Source: Anticarsia gemmatalis (Eukaryota > Arthropoda > Insecta > Lepidoptera > Erebidae). From it: a DNA stretch of 64,000 nucleotides. Location: positions 9,027,001 through 9,091,000 of the forward strand of contig NC_134769.1 in the NCBI RefSeq assembly GCF_050436995.1. The letters run 5' to 3'. The notes under the pieces are model-generated. The model did no database searches, was not told where the DNA came from, and saw nothing but the letters and a program-made list of their open reading frames with translations. Both the position numbers and the translations under genes were made by a program. Shown one piece after another: positions 1-12,500 of the stretch. Each line of letters begins with the position of its first letter. Within the stretch, counting starts at the first letter, position 1.

Positions 1-516
1 ATTCTATAACAAGACGATATCATCAAGTAGGTATTTACCTAATTCAAGCGCATTAAGACTTTGACCTGATCTAACATATTTTTTTAATAAGGCCAATTTC
101 CAAATCCTTATAACCAATAAGAAAACCTAAGCAACAAAAAACTGGTAGGGCTATCCCTAACCGATAGATTAATGACATATTGAGTGACAAATACCAAAAT
201 AAACTTTTTATGTAACTGAAAAATGATGTCGATTGGGTCAAATATGACCGACCTACTCACGGTTAGATACTAGTTTCCTTGTAGTTTAACCAAAGAATAA
301 TAACATATGTTAGTAAAAATAGAGACATATTGACAAAACAGAACCATTGGTCGACATCCATGACGCGTTGGCTTAGGTGACGACCGTTATCTCAAGGGTC
401 GTGAATTAGATTTCCACACAGAACAAATATTGTAATTTGCATACCCGCAACAAAATATTGATTCTTAGTGCGGGAGTTGCCTTACAATATAATAAAAGAT
501 AGAAAATTCAACTTAC
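1..516 (-). other. Left-edge intron of the unrecognised gene
   Basis: Sequence downstream (minus strand) of the donor at 516. It is AT-rich and I see no exon, repeat or RNA gene in it. The next exon of the gene must lie beyond base 1. Confidence 0.45.
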
Positions 517-564
517 CGGAGTCAAAATTGTTCCCGCCCGCGTCCATTCCTTGACCATGATATT
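517..564 (-). CDS. Second coding exon of the left minus-strand gene (48 nt)
   Basis: Acceptor AG at 566-565 follows a T-rich tract, and a consensus donor GTAAGT begins at 516. With the single G carried over from the 7-nt first coding piece, the exon reads E-Y-H-G-Q-G-M-D-A-G-G-N-N-F-D-S and ends one base into the next codon. GC content and open frame stand out from the AT-rich surroundings. An in-frame ATG inside the exon (M9 of the model) could serve as start if a different non-coding first exon is used. Confidence 0.55.
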
Positions 565-3500
565 CTGTAACACACCAAGCATCAATTATACACAGAACAA
601 CGTATTTATTTATAAATTCACCATTTACATCTAATACAGAATATGTTCAAGGCGATATAGAACAGGTTTGGTGCTAGACATAATTCGGCAGTCTTTCACC
701 TTGGCCGTCTAGCTGATGACCTCCCGACGCGATTACAATCATTGCATTACCATAGGGTCGAATAAATTAAACGCTGCTGGGTTTCAACTTCTTTATTGGC
801 GAATTATATACATTACAACATATTAATAATATGTTATGTGTGGGAACTGTGTGAGTGACTGCAAATATAAATAATGCATATTTTAATGATTCATTATAAC
901 ATCGGATTTGTCATCGTGTGAAGAATGCATTTGATTTAACAACCATTCAACCAAACACATATTTGCATCACAGTCTACCTATAATAGATGCTGAAATAAA
1001 TGTGAATAGCGGAAAGGTTAAGCGTAAATTCAGTTCTTATAAAATCCTTTCAAATGGCATATTTGAATGCTGCATACGCGTCAACATTATAAACTATATA
1101 GGTCCATCCCCGTGTCACAAATTCGTGCCTGCGCAGTAGAGACTGCGCTTTGTGCACCGTGCCGGGGCTCACGCTACTTTTACACACACTACCTAGCAAA
1201 ATATACAACTCTGACATTTCTCACTCAAGTAAAGAAGAATTCAAACAATCCTAACGAATGAAATAGACAACAATAACTTTTACAATTCCTACAAAAGGAT
1301 CTAATATAAATACAGAAATACGATCGCTCTTTAATGACTACGAAACAAAGGAATCGACACGATGTTTGCCAACTGACAGGATAGTGTAGAGCGCAGTATT
1401 TGCAGTTTCATCGGCGATCGATATCAAGTAGACAAGTGCGAAGCATTTCCTAACACAATGGTGTACAATCAAGAAAATTCCCTAAACTAGCAATTAGTTT
1501 GTTTCAGTGGCAGTCGAGTGAGGCGAGTGAGGTGAGCGAGGCGAGCGAGGCGAGCTACGGCAGGAGAGGTCGGGAAACTAGGGCGGCGTGTTCGGCTAAT
1601 AAATTCAAGCAACAATTACCGCTGCTGCAGTTGGGCAAGTTGCACGCAACGCACGATGCATTTAATTATTCCGACTGCGCCCCATTAGCCGATATAATAA
1701 TTGCAGGTGTAGTCGGTAACATCCTTTGGAGTGCAGCGCTAAGTTTGCATAGTAATGTACCTCCTGATGCGTGCCGTAATCCTATTGGCCCTGTAGGCGG
1801 GTACTTATTACTTACCGTTGCGCGCAAATAGCATTTGGATGACGTAAAAATATTGTATAACATAATGACGGCTCAGTGATCGCGTTTAGTATTAAAACCT
1901 TTGTAGTAGAAAAAGTTTATGATGTCGATCGTCTGTAGGATCGTTACACATGCTCTGAATTAGAACTAAAATGTAACTAAGGGCTACGTAATCCGTTAAG
2001 CGGATATACCGTGAGTATTGAACGTGGAGAGGAGTGTGGGTCGATGGATGGCACACGTGGAAGAGACAAAAGAACAGCTCACGGCCAGACAACAGCGTGC
2101 TGATTAATTTGGTGCTCGATGTCGCGACAACAACGCCTGTTTCCGCGAATCGCTCCGAGAACAAAGAAATCTATGAACGAACATAGTAATATAAATAATG
2201 GTTTGGACGCACAGCGATAACGAGACGGTATTTTTTCTCATTTTCATAGTCATTAGAACTTCCTTGTGCTCTACAATGCTAATTCCACTGGGAATTATGA
2301 CTTGCTTTTGCATTTTTCTAGCTCTCTCTATCGATACGCTTATTACCTATGTATGCCATGAAATACAATGGAAAGACAAGACTAGTCTATAAAAAGCCAT
2401 AGATTATGGAAATAATTGTATAAGGAAGTGGCCAAATAGAAGCGTGCACTCCTAAAAAGTACTAATAATGACGGAGCCAATGCCAAGCATTACGTCGAGG
2501 CAATCAATAAACCTGATCATATCTTCAGCTACAACATTTAAAAGTACCAAACTCTTATCAATATTCCGCCAAATGTATTCATCCGATGTCATGGAATCTT
2601 AATAAATTCATAACATGGCGTGTACTGTAAAAACTTTATCCTTCTTGTGTCGTATGAATTTCTGTCGCACATGTATGCCTCGATCGTGCATAAATTATTT
2701 TAATTTATTTCGCCCTAAGCGAGTATGCAAATCGTACCGCCACATTAATTTCTCAATACATCAGTAAATGACATGGTGGGTGTATCGGCTGGTCGGTCGC
2801 GGGGAGGTCCTCGGCGCGTCCCGGCAGCACGGAGACAGAGGCTCCTTGTATCCACACTCGATTATCTGCGCAATACCGCTATACATCCCGCCGTCCTCTT
2901 ATCATTTATATTCGCGTCACAAAGTGTCCGACATGACAGGTGACGTAACGAGATGTCATATAGTTTTAGTCCCGGCTGAAGATTGACAAATGATCAGTCG
3001 CCGCGTCTGCGGAGCGCCCCGGGAAGCTGCCAGATAAAGCATTACATCCACCGGGTTCAACGACTTCACTATTTGCTATAATATCACTGCATAGAGGCAA
3101 AACAATAACCAGACGATTTTCGCCAGATATAATTTCAGTCTCATGTAATAAGTGACTCTTTAGGCTAAGCATTTACTAAGCACTGTTACTGATTACTTCC
3201 TATCGCAAAACCCAACGACACTTTGTGTGACCTAGAATTAAAGCCAGGCACCTCGTGAACAGCGAGCACTAGCATTTAGACCGCAGTTTAGCGACTAGTG
3301 TGCGATAACGCAATCAGTGTCGCAATAACCATTGACATTTTGGACAGTTAGCTGCAAGTACTAAGTAAATATGTAAAGTGTAGTGTTGTATGTGCGCGCA
3401 GAGTCACAGGCGAGCAGACACACGAGGCACACCAGGCACGGCGCGACGCGGCTCGGCAGAGGTCGCGGCGCACGCGCACGCGGCTAGTGTTAAGGTGGCG

Positions 3501-6500
3501 GTTCGCGCCGCGACAGAGACAGGCGACCGAGACAGGAGACCGCGACCGGAGACCGTGACCGCTACTTAACTCTAGGCAATGTATAAAGCATCAGTTCGCG
3601 AGCGCGACAGAGACAGGAGACAGAGGCGCGCGACAGGAGACAGCGAGACGGTCGCTGCTCCGGTGCAGTAGTGTCTCGGTCGCGCTCGTGAAAGTACGTG
3701 TTTATGTTTAAAAATGAGTTTTTCTGACGAAGACTGTGAGACTCTGATTGAACTTATCAGGCAGCACCCTCCGCTATACAATGCACAACTAGACTCCTAC
3801 AGAGACGAAAATTTGAAGGACAATATTTGGAAAAGCATAGCTGAAAGCATAAATAAAACAGGTGAGTTCTTCTTATTTTATTTATTTTGCATAAAATTAA
3901 CATATTAAGAAAGAAAAGGTTAAGAAGAAAAGGAATGGAATCAGTTCAAACAAGCCGTGTGACATGTTGTTCTTGCCAGTCTACTGCTCCTTGCTGTGAC
4001 GTCAAGTAATTGGTTAATTTTACTCTAATATCGAGTCCGTTGCTGTTCGAAAACCCTCCTGTTCCACGTAATGTAACAAAATTTGAAGGCAAATTTTCTT
4101 CCTCTCGATTCCATTGATGTACGGGCATTTGAGCAGATTCCAAAAATCCATCTCTTAATAGGTTATGCAAGCAACAGGCAACTAAGATCATGTCTGTGCA
4201 TGTTTCTGGCGCTATTCCGATAGGAGTGTAAAATATTCTAAACACCTGAGACAGCAAACCGAACGCGTTTTCCGATACTCGTCTCGCACGACAAAGGCGG
4301 TAGTTAAATATTTCTTTGCTTAAATCGTTTTTTGCAACTCTTCTAGCGTAAGGTTTCATCATAAAAGTATCAAGACTAAATGCTTCATCTCCAACTAAAA
4401 AATGGGGTAATATTATGTTCGAATTCGGTAGATTTTTTGGTTTCGGAAAATTAAATTCATTTTTCATTATTTGTTTTCCCATTGCAGACTTTTGGAATAT
4501 TCCACTATCTCCTTCTTTGCCATAAGAGCCAACGTCTACTGCAATGAACTTGTAATTATAGTCTACAATAGCCAGAAGAACAATTGAGTAATACTCCTTA
4601 TAATTAAAATACAACGACCCACTATTTTCAGGGGCTCTTATTCTTACGTGCTTCCCATCAATAGCACCTGTGCAATTGGGGAATTGCCATTTGTCCCAAA
4701 ATCCTTCAGATATAAGCCTAAAATCACTTTCTTTTGGAATAGGCATAAAAATTGGCACCAAAACAGTCTTTAAATGTTTTAACACCTCTTTGACTATTTG
4801 TGAAATATAAGAAGGTGATATACGATATTCGAATGATAGCGAAGCATATGTTTCTCCAGTCGCCATGAATCTGGGAATAAAAAAAAATATTATTATTTAT
4901 TACAGATTCGGAATGCCGTAAAAAATGGAAACTGATCAGGGACTCCTACAACAGATATAAGCGCAAACAAAAACAATCGACGGGATCTGCAGCACCAGCT
5001 AAAAATTCAAAGTGGCAGTTTTATGAACGCTTAAGATTTTTAGAAAACACACCATCAGAACGGCAAAGCTGCACCAGTGTAGAACAAGAACAGCAAAGCT
5101 CCGCCAGTGTAGAAGAAGAAGTTACTAATACCTCCCCAGGAGTAGAACATGAAGATACTCCTCACGAAGCCGCAGACACGTCAGTACATAACACTCCTTC
5201 AAAGGAGTTACCAGGCACTTCTAAATCTACACAAGAGAGATCTAATATACCACTAAATAACAGTTATGAAAAATCAACCTCCAAAAATACAAAGAGAAAG
5301 AGACAAAAAGAAGATGAATTCATAAAATTTATGAAGGACAGACAGGAAAACCGAAATAGACAGCTGGAGTCATTAAAATCTCAAGAACCAGTTGATGATA
5401 TATCGACATTTACAAAACATATTGAAATGATGCTAAGAAAATTGAGTGCACGTTCAAGAGCCATGGCAAAAACGGAAATATTTAATATTGTCTCGAAGTA
5501 TGAGATCGGAGATATCGAAGGTCAAACTGAACGCCCCTATACTGATTCATCATACCAGTTATCATATAATTCAAATTCATCATACAATTCATATTCTCCG
5601 ATAAGTGCAGCATCAGAACACCAAACACAGACTGGATTGATTGATTTAACATCTCGCCAATCACTAAATATTTCGAGTGAACCATTTCTAAACAATTACG
5701 GTGAAATCGACCAGAATAATTTAGATGAATTGGCAAACTTACCTTAAAGTTAGTGATAATTTTTCTTTTACTGATATTCTTCCCTTTTCTTGCATTGTTT
5801 TTTTCAGTAAATTTAATACGTAATCAAACTGTGTTTTATTCAGCCGAAAATACTTCCTGAATATATTGTCATCAAACATCAGGTGCTTCTTTACTAATAG
5901 CGAAAATGATCCTTCTTCACCTCTAGTGGAATATAAATCCTTAATAGGTAATCGTCTTTCAGTTTTGTATTTGTAATAATAATATAAGAGCAAATCATCG
6001 TCTTCTTCTTCCTCCAATAGCAGCTTCATTACTTGGTTTTCCATCACGACACAAAACACCAGTGACTTCATCGACAGACTCTCTTGAACTGAGCGGTCGC
6101 TCTGTGACACTTGTCGCGATCTTCGGTCTCAGTCTCAACCTACAGTACATGCCGAAGAGACCGAGACACTTGTCGTGGTCTCTGGTCTCAGTCTCCTGTC
6201 TCGGTCGCCTGTCTCTGTCGCGGCGCGAACCGCCACCTTTAAGGTGGCGGTTCGCGCCGCGACAGAGACAGGCGACCGAGACAGGAGACCGCGACCGGAG
6301 ACCGTGACCGCTACTTAACTCTAGGCAATGTATAAAGCATCAGTTCGCGAGCGCGACAGAGACAGGAGACAGAGGCGCGCGACAGGAGACAGCGAGACGG
6401 TCGCTGCTCCGGTGCAGTAGTGTCTCGGTCGCGCTCGTGAAAGTACGTGTTTATGTTTAAAAATGAGTTTTTCTGACGAAGACTGTGAGACTCTGATTGA

Positions 6501-9500
6501 ACTTATCAGGCAGCACCCTCCGCTATACAATGCACAACTAGACTCCTACAGAGACGAAAATTTGAAGGACAATATTTGGAAAAGCATAGCTGAAAGCATA
6601 AATAAAACAGGTGAGTTCTTCTTATTTTATTTATTTTGCATAAAATTAACATATTAAGAAAGAAAAGGTTAAGAAGAAAAGGAATGGAATCAGTTCAAAC
6701 AAGCCGTGTGACATGTTGTTCTTGCCAGTCTACTGCTCCTTGCTGTGACGTCAAGTAATTGGTTAATTTTACTCTAATATCGAGTCCGTTGCTGTTCGAA
6801 AACCCTCCTGTTCCACGTAATGTAACAAAATTTGAAGGCAAATTTTCTTCCTCTCGATTCCATTGATGTACGGGCATTTGAGCAGATTCCAAAAATCCAT
6901 CTCTTAATAGGTTATGCAAGCAACAGGCAACTAAGATCATGTCTGTGCATGTTTCTGGCGCTATTCCGATAGGAGTGTAAAATATTCTAAACACCTGAGA
7001 CAGCAAACCGAACGCGTTTTCCGATACTCGTCTCGCACGACAAAGGCGGTAGTTAAATATTTCTTTGCTTAAATCGTTTTTTGCAACTCTTCTAGCGTAA
7101 GGTTTCATCATAAAAGTATCAAGACTAAATGCTTCATCTCCAACTAAAAAATGGGGTAATATTATGTTCGAATTCGGTAGATTTTTTGGTTTCGGAAAAT
7201 TAAATTCATTTTTCATTATTTGTTTTCCCATTGCAGACTTTTGGAATATTCCACTATCTCCTTCTTTGCCATAAGAGCCAACGTCTACTGCAATGAACTT
7301 GTAATTATAGTCTACAATAGCCAGAAGAACAATTGAGTAATACTCCTTATAATTAAAATACAACGACCCACTATTTTCAGGGGCTCTTATTCTTACGTGC
7401 TTCCCATCAATAGCACCTGTGCAATTGGGGAATTGCCATTTGTCCCAAAATCCTTCAGATATAAGCCTAAAATCACTTTCTTTTGGAATAGGCATAAAAA
7501 TTGGCACCAAAACAGTCTTTAAATGTTTTAACACCTCTTTGACTATTTGTGAAATATAAGAAGGTGATATACGATATTCGAATGATAGCGAAGCATATGT
7601 TTCTCCAGTCGCCATGAATCTGGGAATAAAAAAAAATATTATTATTTATTACAGATTCGGAATGCCGTAAAAAATGGAAACTGATCAGGGACTCCTACAA
7701 CAGATATAAGCGCAAACAAAAACAATCGACGGGATCTGCAGCACCAGCTAAAAATTCAAAGTGGCAGTTTTATGAACGCTTAAGATTTTTAGAAAACACA
7801 CCATCAGAACGGCAAAGCTGCACCAGTGTAGAACAAGAACAGCAAAGCTCCGCCAGTGTAGAAGAAGAAGTTACTAATACCTCCCCAGGAGTAGAACATG
7901 AAGATACTCCTCACGAAGCCGCAGACACGTCAGTACATAACACTCCTTCAAAGGAGTTACCAGGCACTTCTAAATCTACACAAGAGAGATCTAATATACC
8001 ACTAAATAACAGTTATGAAAAATCAACCTCCAAAAATACAAAGAGAAAGAGACAAAAAGAAGATGAATTCATAAAATTTATGAAGGACAGACAGGAAAAC
8101 CGAAATAGACAGCTGGAGTCATTAAAATCTCAAGAACCAGTTGATGATATATCGACATTTACAAAACATATTGAAATGATGCTAAGAAAATTGAGTGCAC
8201 GTTCAAGAGCCATGGCAAAAACGGAAATATTTAATATTGTCTCGAAGTATGAGATCGGAGATATCGAAGGTCAAACTGAACGCCCCTATACTGATTCATC
8301 ATACCAGTTATCATATAATTCAAATTCATCATACAATTCATATTCTCCGATAAGTGCAGCATCAGAACACCAAACACAGACTGGATTGATTGATTTAACA
8401 TCTCGCCAATCACTAAATATTTCGAGTGAACCATTTCTAAACAATTACGGTGAAATCGACCAGAATAATTTAGATGAATTGGCAAACTTACCTTAAAGTT
8501 AGTGATAATTTTTCTTTTACTGATATTCTTCCCTTTTCTTGCATTGTTTTTTTCAGTAAATTTAATACGTAATCAAACTGTGTTTTATTCAGCCGAAAAT
8601 ACTTCCTGAATATATTGTCATCAAACATCAGGTGCTTCTTTACTAATAGCGAAAATGATCCTTCTTCACCTCTAGTGGAATATAAATCCTTAATAGGTAA
8701 TCGTCTTTCAGTTTTGTATTTGTAATAATAATATAAGAGCAAATCATCGTCTTCTTCTTCCTCCAATAGCAGCTTCATTACTTGGTTTTCCATCACGACA
8801 CAAAACACCAGTGACTTCATCGACAGACTCTCTTGAACTGAGCGGTCGCTCTGTGACACTTGTCGCGATCTTCGGTCTCAGTCTCAACCTACAGTACATG
8901 CCGAAGAGACCGAGACACTTGTCGTGGTCTCTGGTCTCAGTCTCCTGTCTCGGTCGCCTGTCTCTGTCGCGGCGCGAACCGCCACCTTTACACGGTGACA
9001 CCGAGCGACACCGCGCGACACGCAGCGACAACGTTGCCCAAGCTGCACTCGAGCGGCAAGCGCTAAATGTGCACTGATTAGCACCACCACTGTATCTACG
9101 TGCGAATTGTTCCAGCTCACATACCAGTTACAAGAATCAGTAGAAACGGCAAAACCTTTCATGACAACTGGCAAAAGTGTAATAACTAATAAAGCATTAA
9201 CCGTCACAAATTCAAGACAAAGGCGCTAAACAGGTTTAATCGAAATTATATTGTCACAAAAAGAGTATCTTTTCTTAACTTGAATGGTTAAGAAAGCTGG
9301 TATACTAAGTACAGGACATTGGGCAGCGGTGAGCGGCTACATCAATGAATCATTATTTGTCTAGTTACGTCAAGCGCAGACGTTGAACAAACTACCAAAC
9401 TTTACAATAGAGATGAAAATGACGCAGACTCGTATTCACAGAGGTCCTTGAACATCGTCTCAAACGTTTTATTTATTACTGGGTACTTCCCACGACTGTT

Positions 9501-12500
9501 GCAGTCTCTATCACACCAAAAAATACGATTTTACGCCTATATTACCTCTTTGGAGATTGAATGTGTAATTTGCGGGGATATGAAACGGTCTAAAGTTCGA
9601 ATACTGCCCATTGACCGATGTGAACCCACGCATAACATAAGCCTTCGAGCGTCACTAGAGAACTTAACATATTGAGTAACATAATCCATTGTGGCTTATT
9701 GCTTAGCTATTGCTCCTAGTCAAAACTAATTATTGAACATATTACCTAGATATTATGCTTTTTGTTAAAAAAAACCCGTTAGGGGCCGCCAGGGAGATAG
9801 AGTCAATCTATCACAATGTCAAAATGTATCTAAACCAGTCCAGTCACATCCCATTTATAATTTAAACAGGATTCATCAAGACATGTGGCAATCCACCACA
9901 AGAAACAGGACGACTCCAAATAATAAGCTTTGATACAGCATACTTGAGATCCGTTGGTCCTTTTATTCGCACTATTCAAGGGTCCGTTATCCATCAAAGA
10001 AGAGCAAATAATCCCAGTCCCATACAAGTCATTGATGTACTACAAGTTTAAGGAGTTCTTCATAAAAAAAACCCATTTGGATGTTAAGTAGGGGTTGTTA
10101 TCGCTTGTTGGATAAACTCGTTGTAATTACGATAACGGACGGTTATGGAGGCTCAGGCTATGGGCTCTGTCCCCGCAATATGACACAACTTTGCAAATTA
10201 TAAATCAATTGTATTAAGTTAATTAACTTGTAGACCGCTGGGAAATTTTGTAGAAAAGTAACTTGGGGTCTACATTTTGGTCAGAAAAAGTTAGTAGTCT
10301 TGAAGTCTACACCAGTACGACTATAAGAGAAGAATATACCCAGGTGTGTCAAAAACATTAAATAAGGAACTCTTCTATATTTAAACTAAGCAAATGAAGA
10401 CTCGAAAATATGTTACAAATAAACATAATAGGTAATCGCGACATTGACTCACAAAAAGCTCAAGCTATTTCAAATAACCTACAAAATGTAGTTCTTTAGA
10501 ATCCTTGACATTATTTTTATAACGCCCCCTAAGCGATCATCACATAATACACCAGATTCATACCTCTGACTCCCTAATACAAGACTGAATAGCCCCCTAC
10601 GTCTCGCCGGCTTACAAACTGTCGTACTTTTATGAAGCCGAAAATAAAATCCTATTGTTACTTGTTACTATGCTGTCCAACGAAAAACTATGATCCAAAA
10701 TTATTTTTAACCGAAAACTGGTTAGATCCAGAGTGTGACCGGATATTTCCAGTTGAACTCTACGACTGAACTGTGACGTGTATCTGTATAATTATATCGT
10801 ACAAGCTACAGATGTAACGAAAAGCGGATTATGGAAATACTTAATCCTCTTCTAGTCTAGATTCTAATACTACATGAGCGCCTGGGAACAGCACAGTTCC
10901 TCCGATCTGTGACGAAATCCAGAAGCAGAACATTGTTACATAAAGAATCATTCAAGTACTAAGTTTAGTAAAGTTACAGTTTCTCTACTAGACTCTAATT
11001 AGCAAAATGTAAATTTAATAATCTAGTGTGAAACCTAGCAGGGACTCTACGAAGTTTTAGTATTCGACTAGATTGGATATTCATTACGCGAGCGGTCTCA
11101 TAACGAATATTGAATTGACGCGCAATAAAACTGTGTCGTTATATTCCACAGTTCGCGTTAAATTCACGCACCTAAGCTCACAGTCTCAAGGACGTTCTTT
11201 TGTCAGCGTGTGACCTAGCTGCCGGCTGCCGGCTGGCGGCCGTGCTGGTCCTGCGCGCCGCTCGCCCGCCACGAGGAAGTCTGCTCTATCGCTCCTTGCC
11301 TCGTACGCACCCGCTCGCCTCATGTACCTACTCGCTCTCTCAAATATAAAGATTCGTCCCACATTCTAGCGTGATATGACGTCTAAACTTAGATACGCTA
11401 CAAAGAATTGAGAAACCAAAATCTAGGCCATCATCATAAAACTGAGAGTGAACCGGCCGCGATAGCGCTAAATGCTAATATATTTTTTATCTCAAATCTT
11501 ATCCTTTGTTTCTAATATATTAGCTCGCATTAATATCGGGCGCGTCACATTCAGGTGCTGCATATTAATAACCGAGGCAGAGGCGACGCCGCGCGCCACC
11601 GCATGTACACTGCACGGTACAGTACTGTACGCACCAGCCATTCACTCGACATCTCATTTATTATTACATTTTTTCAATGTTCCAAAGTTTTACGCATGAG
11701 ACGGATGATACCACCGAAACGTGTACGCAGACGCGCTGTCTTACGTACCGCTCGCTCCGTACTCCCCGACTATAAAAAAAACTATCAAATCACCAGACTA
11801 TTAATTGTTAACTCATAAAAACTCTAATAAAAAGATAACTTCCATTTTTCAAGTCGGCTAAATAATTCGGGCGGCGTGCGAGGCCCGAGCTAGGGTGACT
11901 AAAGCTAAGCGCGACCAATAAGGTATAAGAGTGTGCAAAGAGACACTTGAAGTCGTTATGTAACTAGTTCAAGGCGGGTCATTGACAGCAGACGATATTG
12001 TTGCAGACACAAGCCAGACGGGCAAAAAAGTGAAACCTGTGTTTTTCATTAAAAAAAAACCACAAGGCGGTTGGTAATGAATGAAGAAACGAAACGACAC
12101 AAGCGTTGTAAACTTCAGATACAAATGCTCACTGAAATACGTCGAATTGTTAAACAATCATTCGTTAATTAGACAATTTCGCGCTCGTTTCGCAACAATT
12201 TTAAAGTTTGCAGACAAATTGCGACATTACAATACCTCGTCGAGAATTAAAAAGGCTTTATCTGCGTGTCAGAGACAAAGGCTTCTCTCGTACAAATGAT
12301 CAAAGTTGATTGAAGGCGGCTGACGTAATCACGTCGCGAGTGGCGGCACTGGCGCAGCTCGCAGCCAGGACCTAACGACCACCGCTCACCTCACCGCGTC
12401 ACCGCTGCGCGCCTTCTATGTCGTGCTCTTGTGCCACTACGTAGCATGCTCATCTGGTGTACTATAGCAATTTTCATTCTGCTTGGTTGCTACTACGTGT

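Larger units (their letters stand above)
3493..6238. mobile_element. PIF/Harbinger DNA transposon, copy 1 (2,746 bp, complete)
   Basis: The element has 48-bp perfect terminal inverted repeats beginning AGGTGGCGGTTCGCGCCGCG at both ends, followed by imperfect subterminal repeats of gacagg/ggagac type. It is flanked by TTA on both sides, the target-site duplication expected for Harbinger. It carries two genes, as is typical of the superfamily: a DDE transposase on the minus strand and a MADF/BESS (Myb/SANT-like) DNA-binding protein on the plus strand. Both are intact after removal of one intron each. Their exons interlock: the transposase second exon lies in the intron of the MADF gene, and the MADF second exon fills the intron of the transposase gene. 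The element should be autonomous as far as sequence can show. Confidence 0.95.
6242..8987. mobile_element. PIF/Harbinger DNA transposon, copy 2 (2,746 bp, head-to-tail with copy 1)
   Basis: This is a repeat of copy 1 at an exact offset of 2,749 bp (2,746-bp element plus 3-bp TTA), in the same orientation. Every open reading frame in it encodes a protein identical to its partner in copy 1, and I saw no base difference in the stretches compared by eye. A single TTA (6239-6241) separates the copies and another TTA (8988-8990) follows the second, giving TTA-element-TTA-element-TTA. This is the pattern expected if one copy inserted into the target duplication of the other. A mis-assembled duplicate is the main alternative. 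Confidence 0.95.

Noticed and set aside
5482..5736. 84-codon minus-strand frame within the Harbinger element (and its twin at 8231-8485)
   Set aside because: It is antisense to MADF exon 2 and lies wholly in the transposase intron. The Met/Asn-rich content is a shadow of the plus-strand frame.
8744..9207. Several frames crossing the right end of Harbinger copy 2
   Set aside because: They read through terminal repeat into host DNA and encode Arg-rich translations of the TIR.
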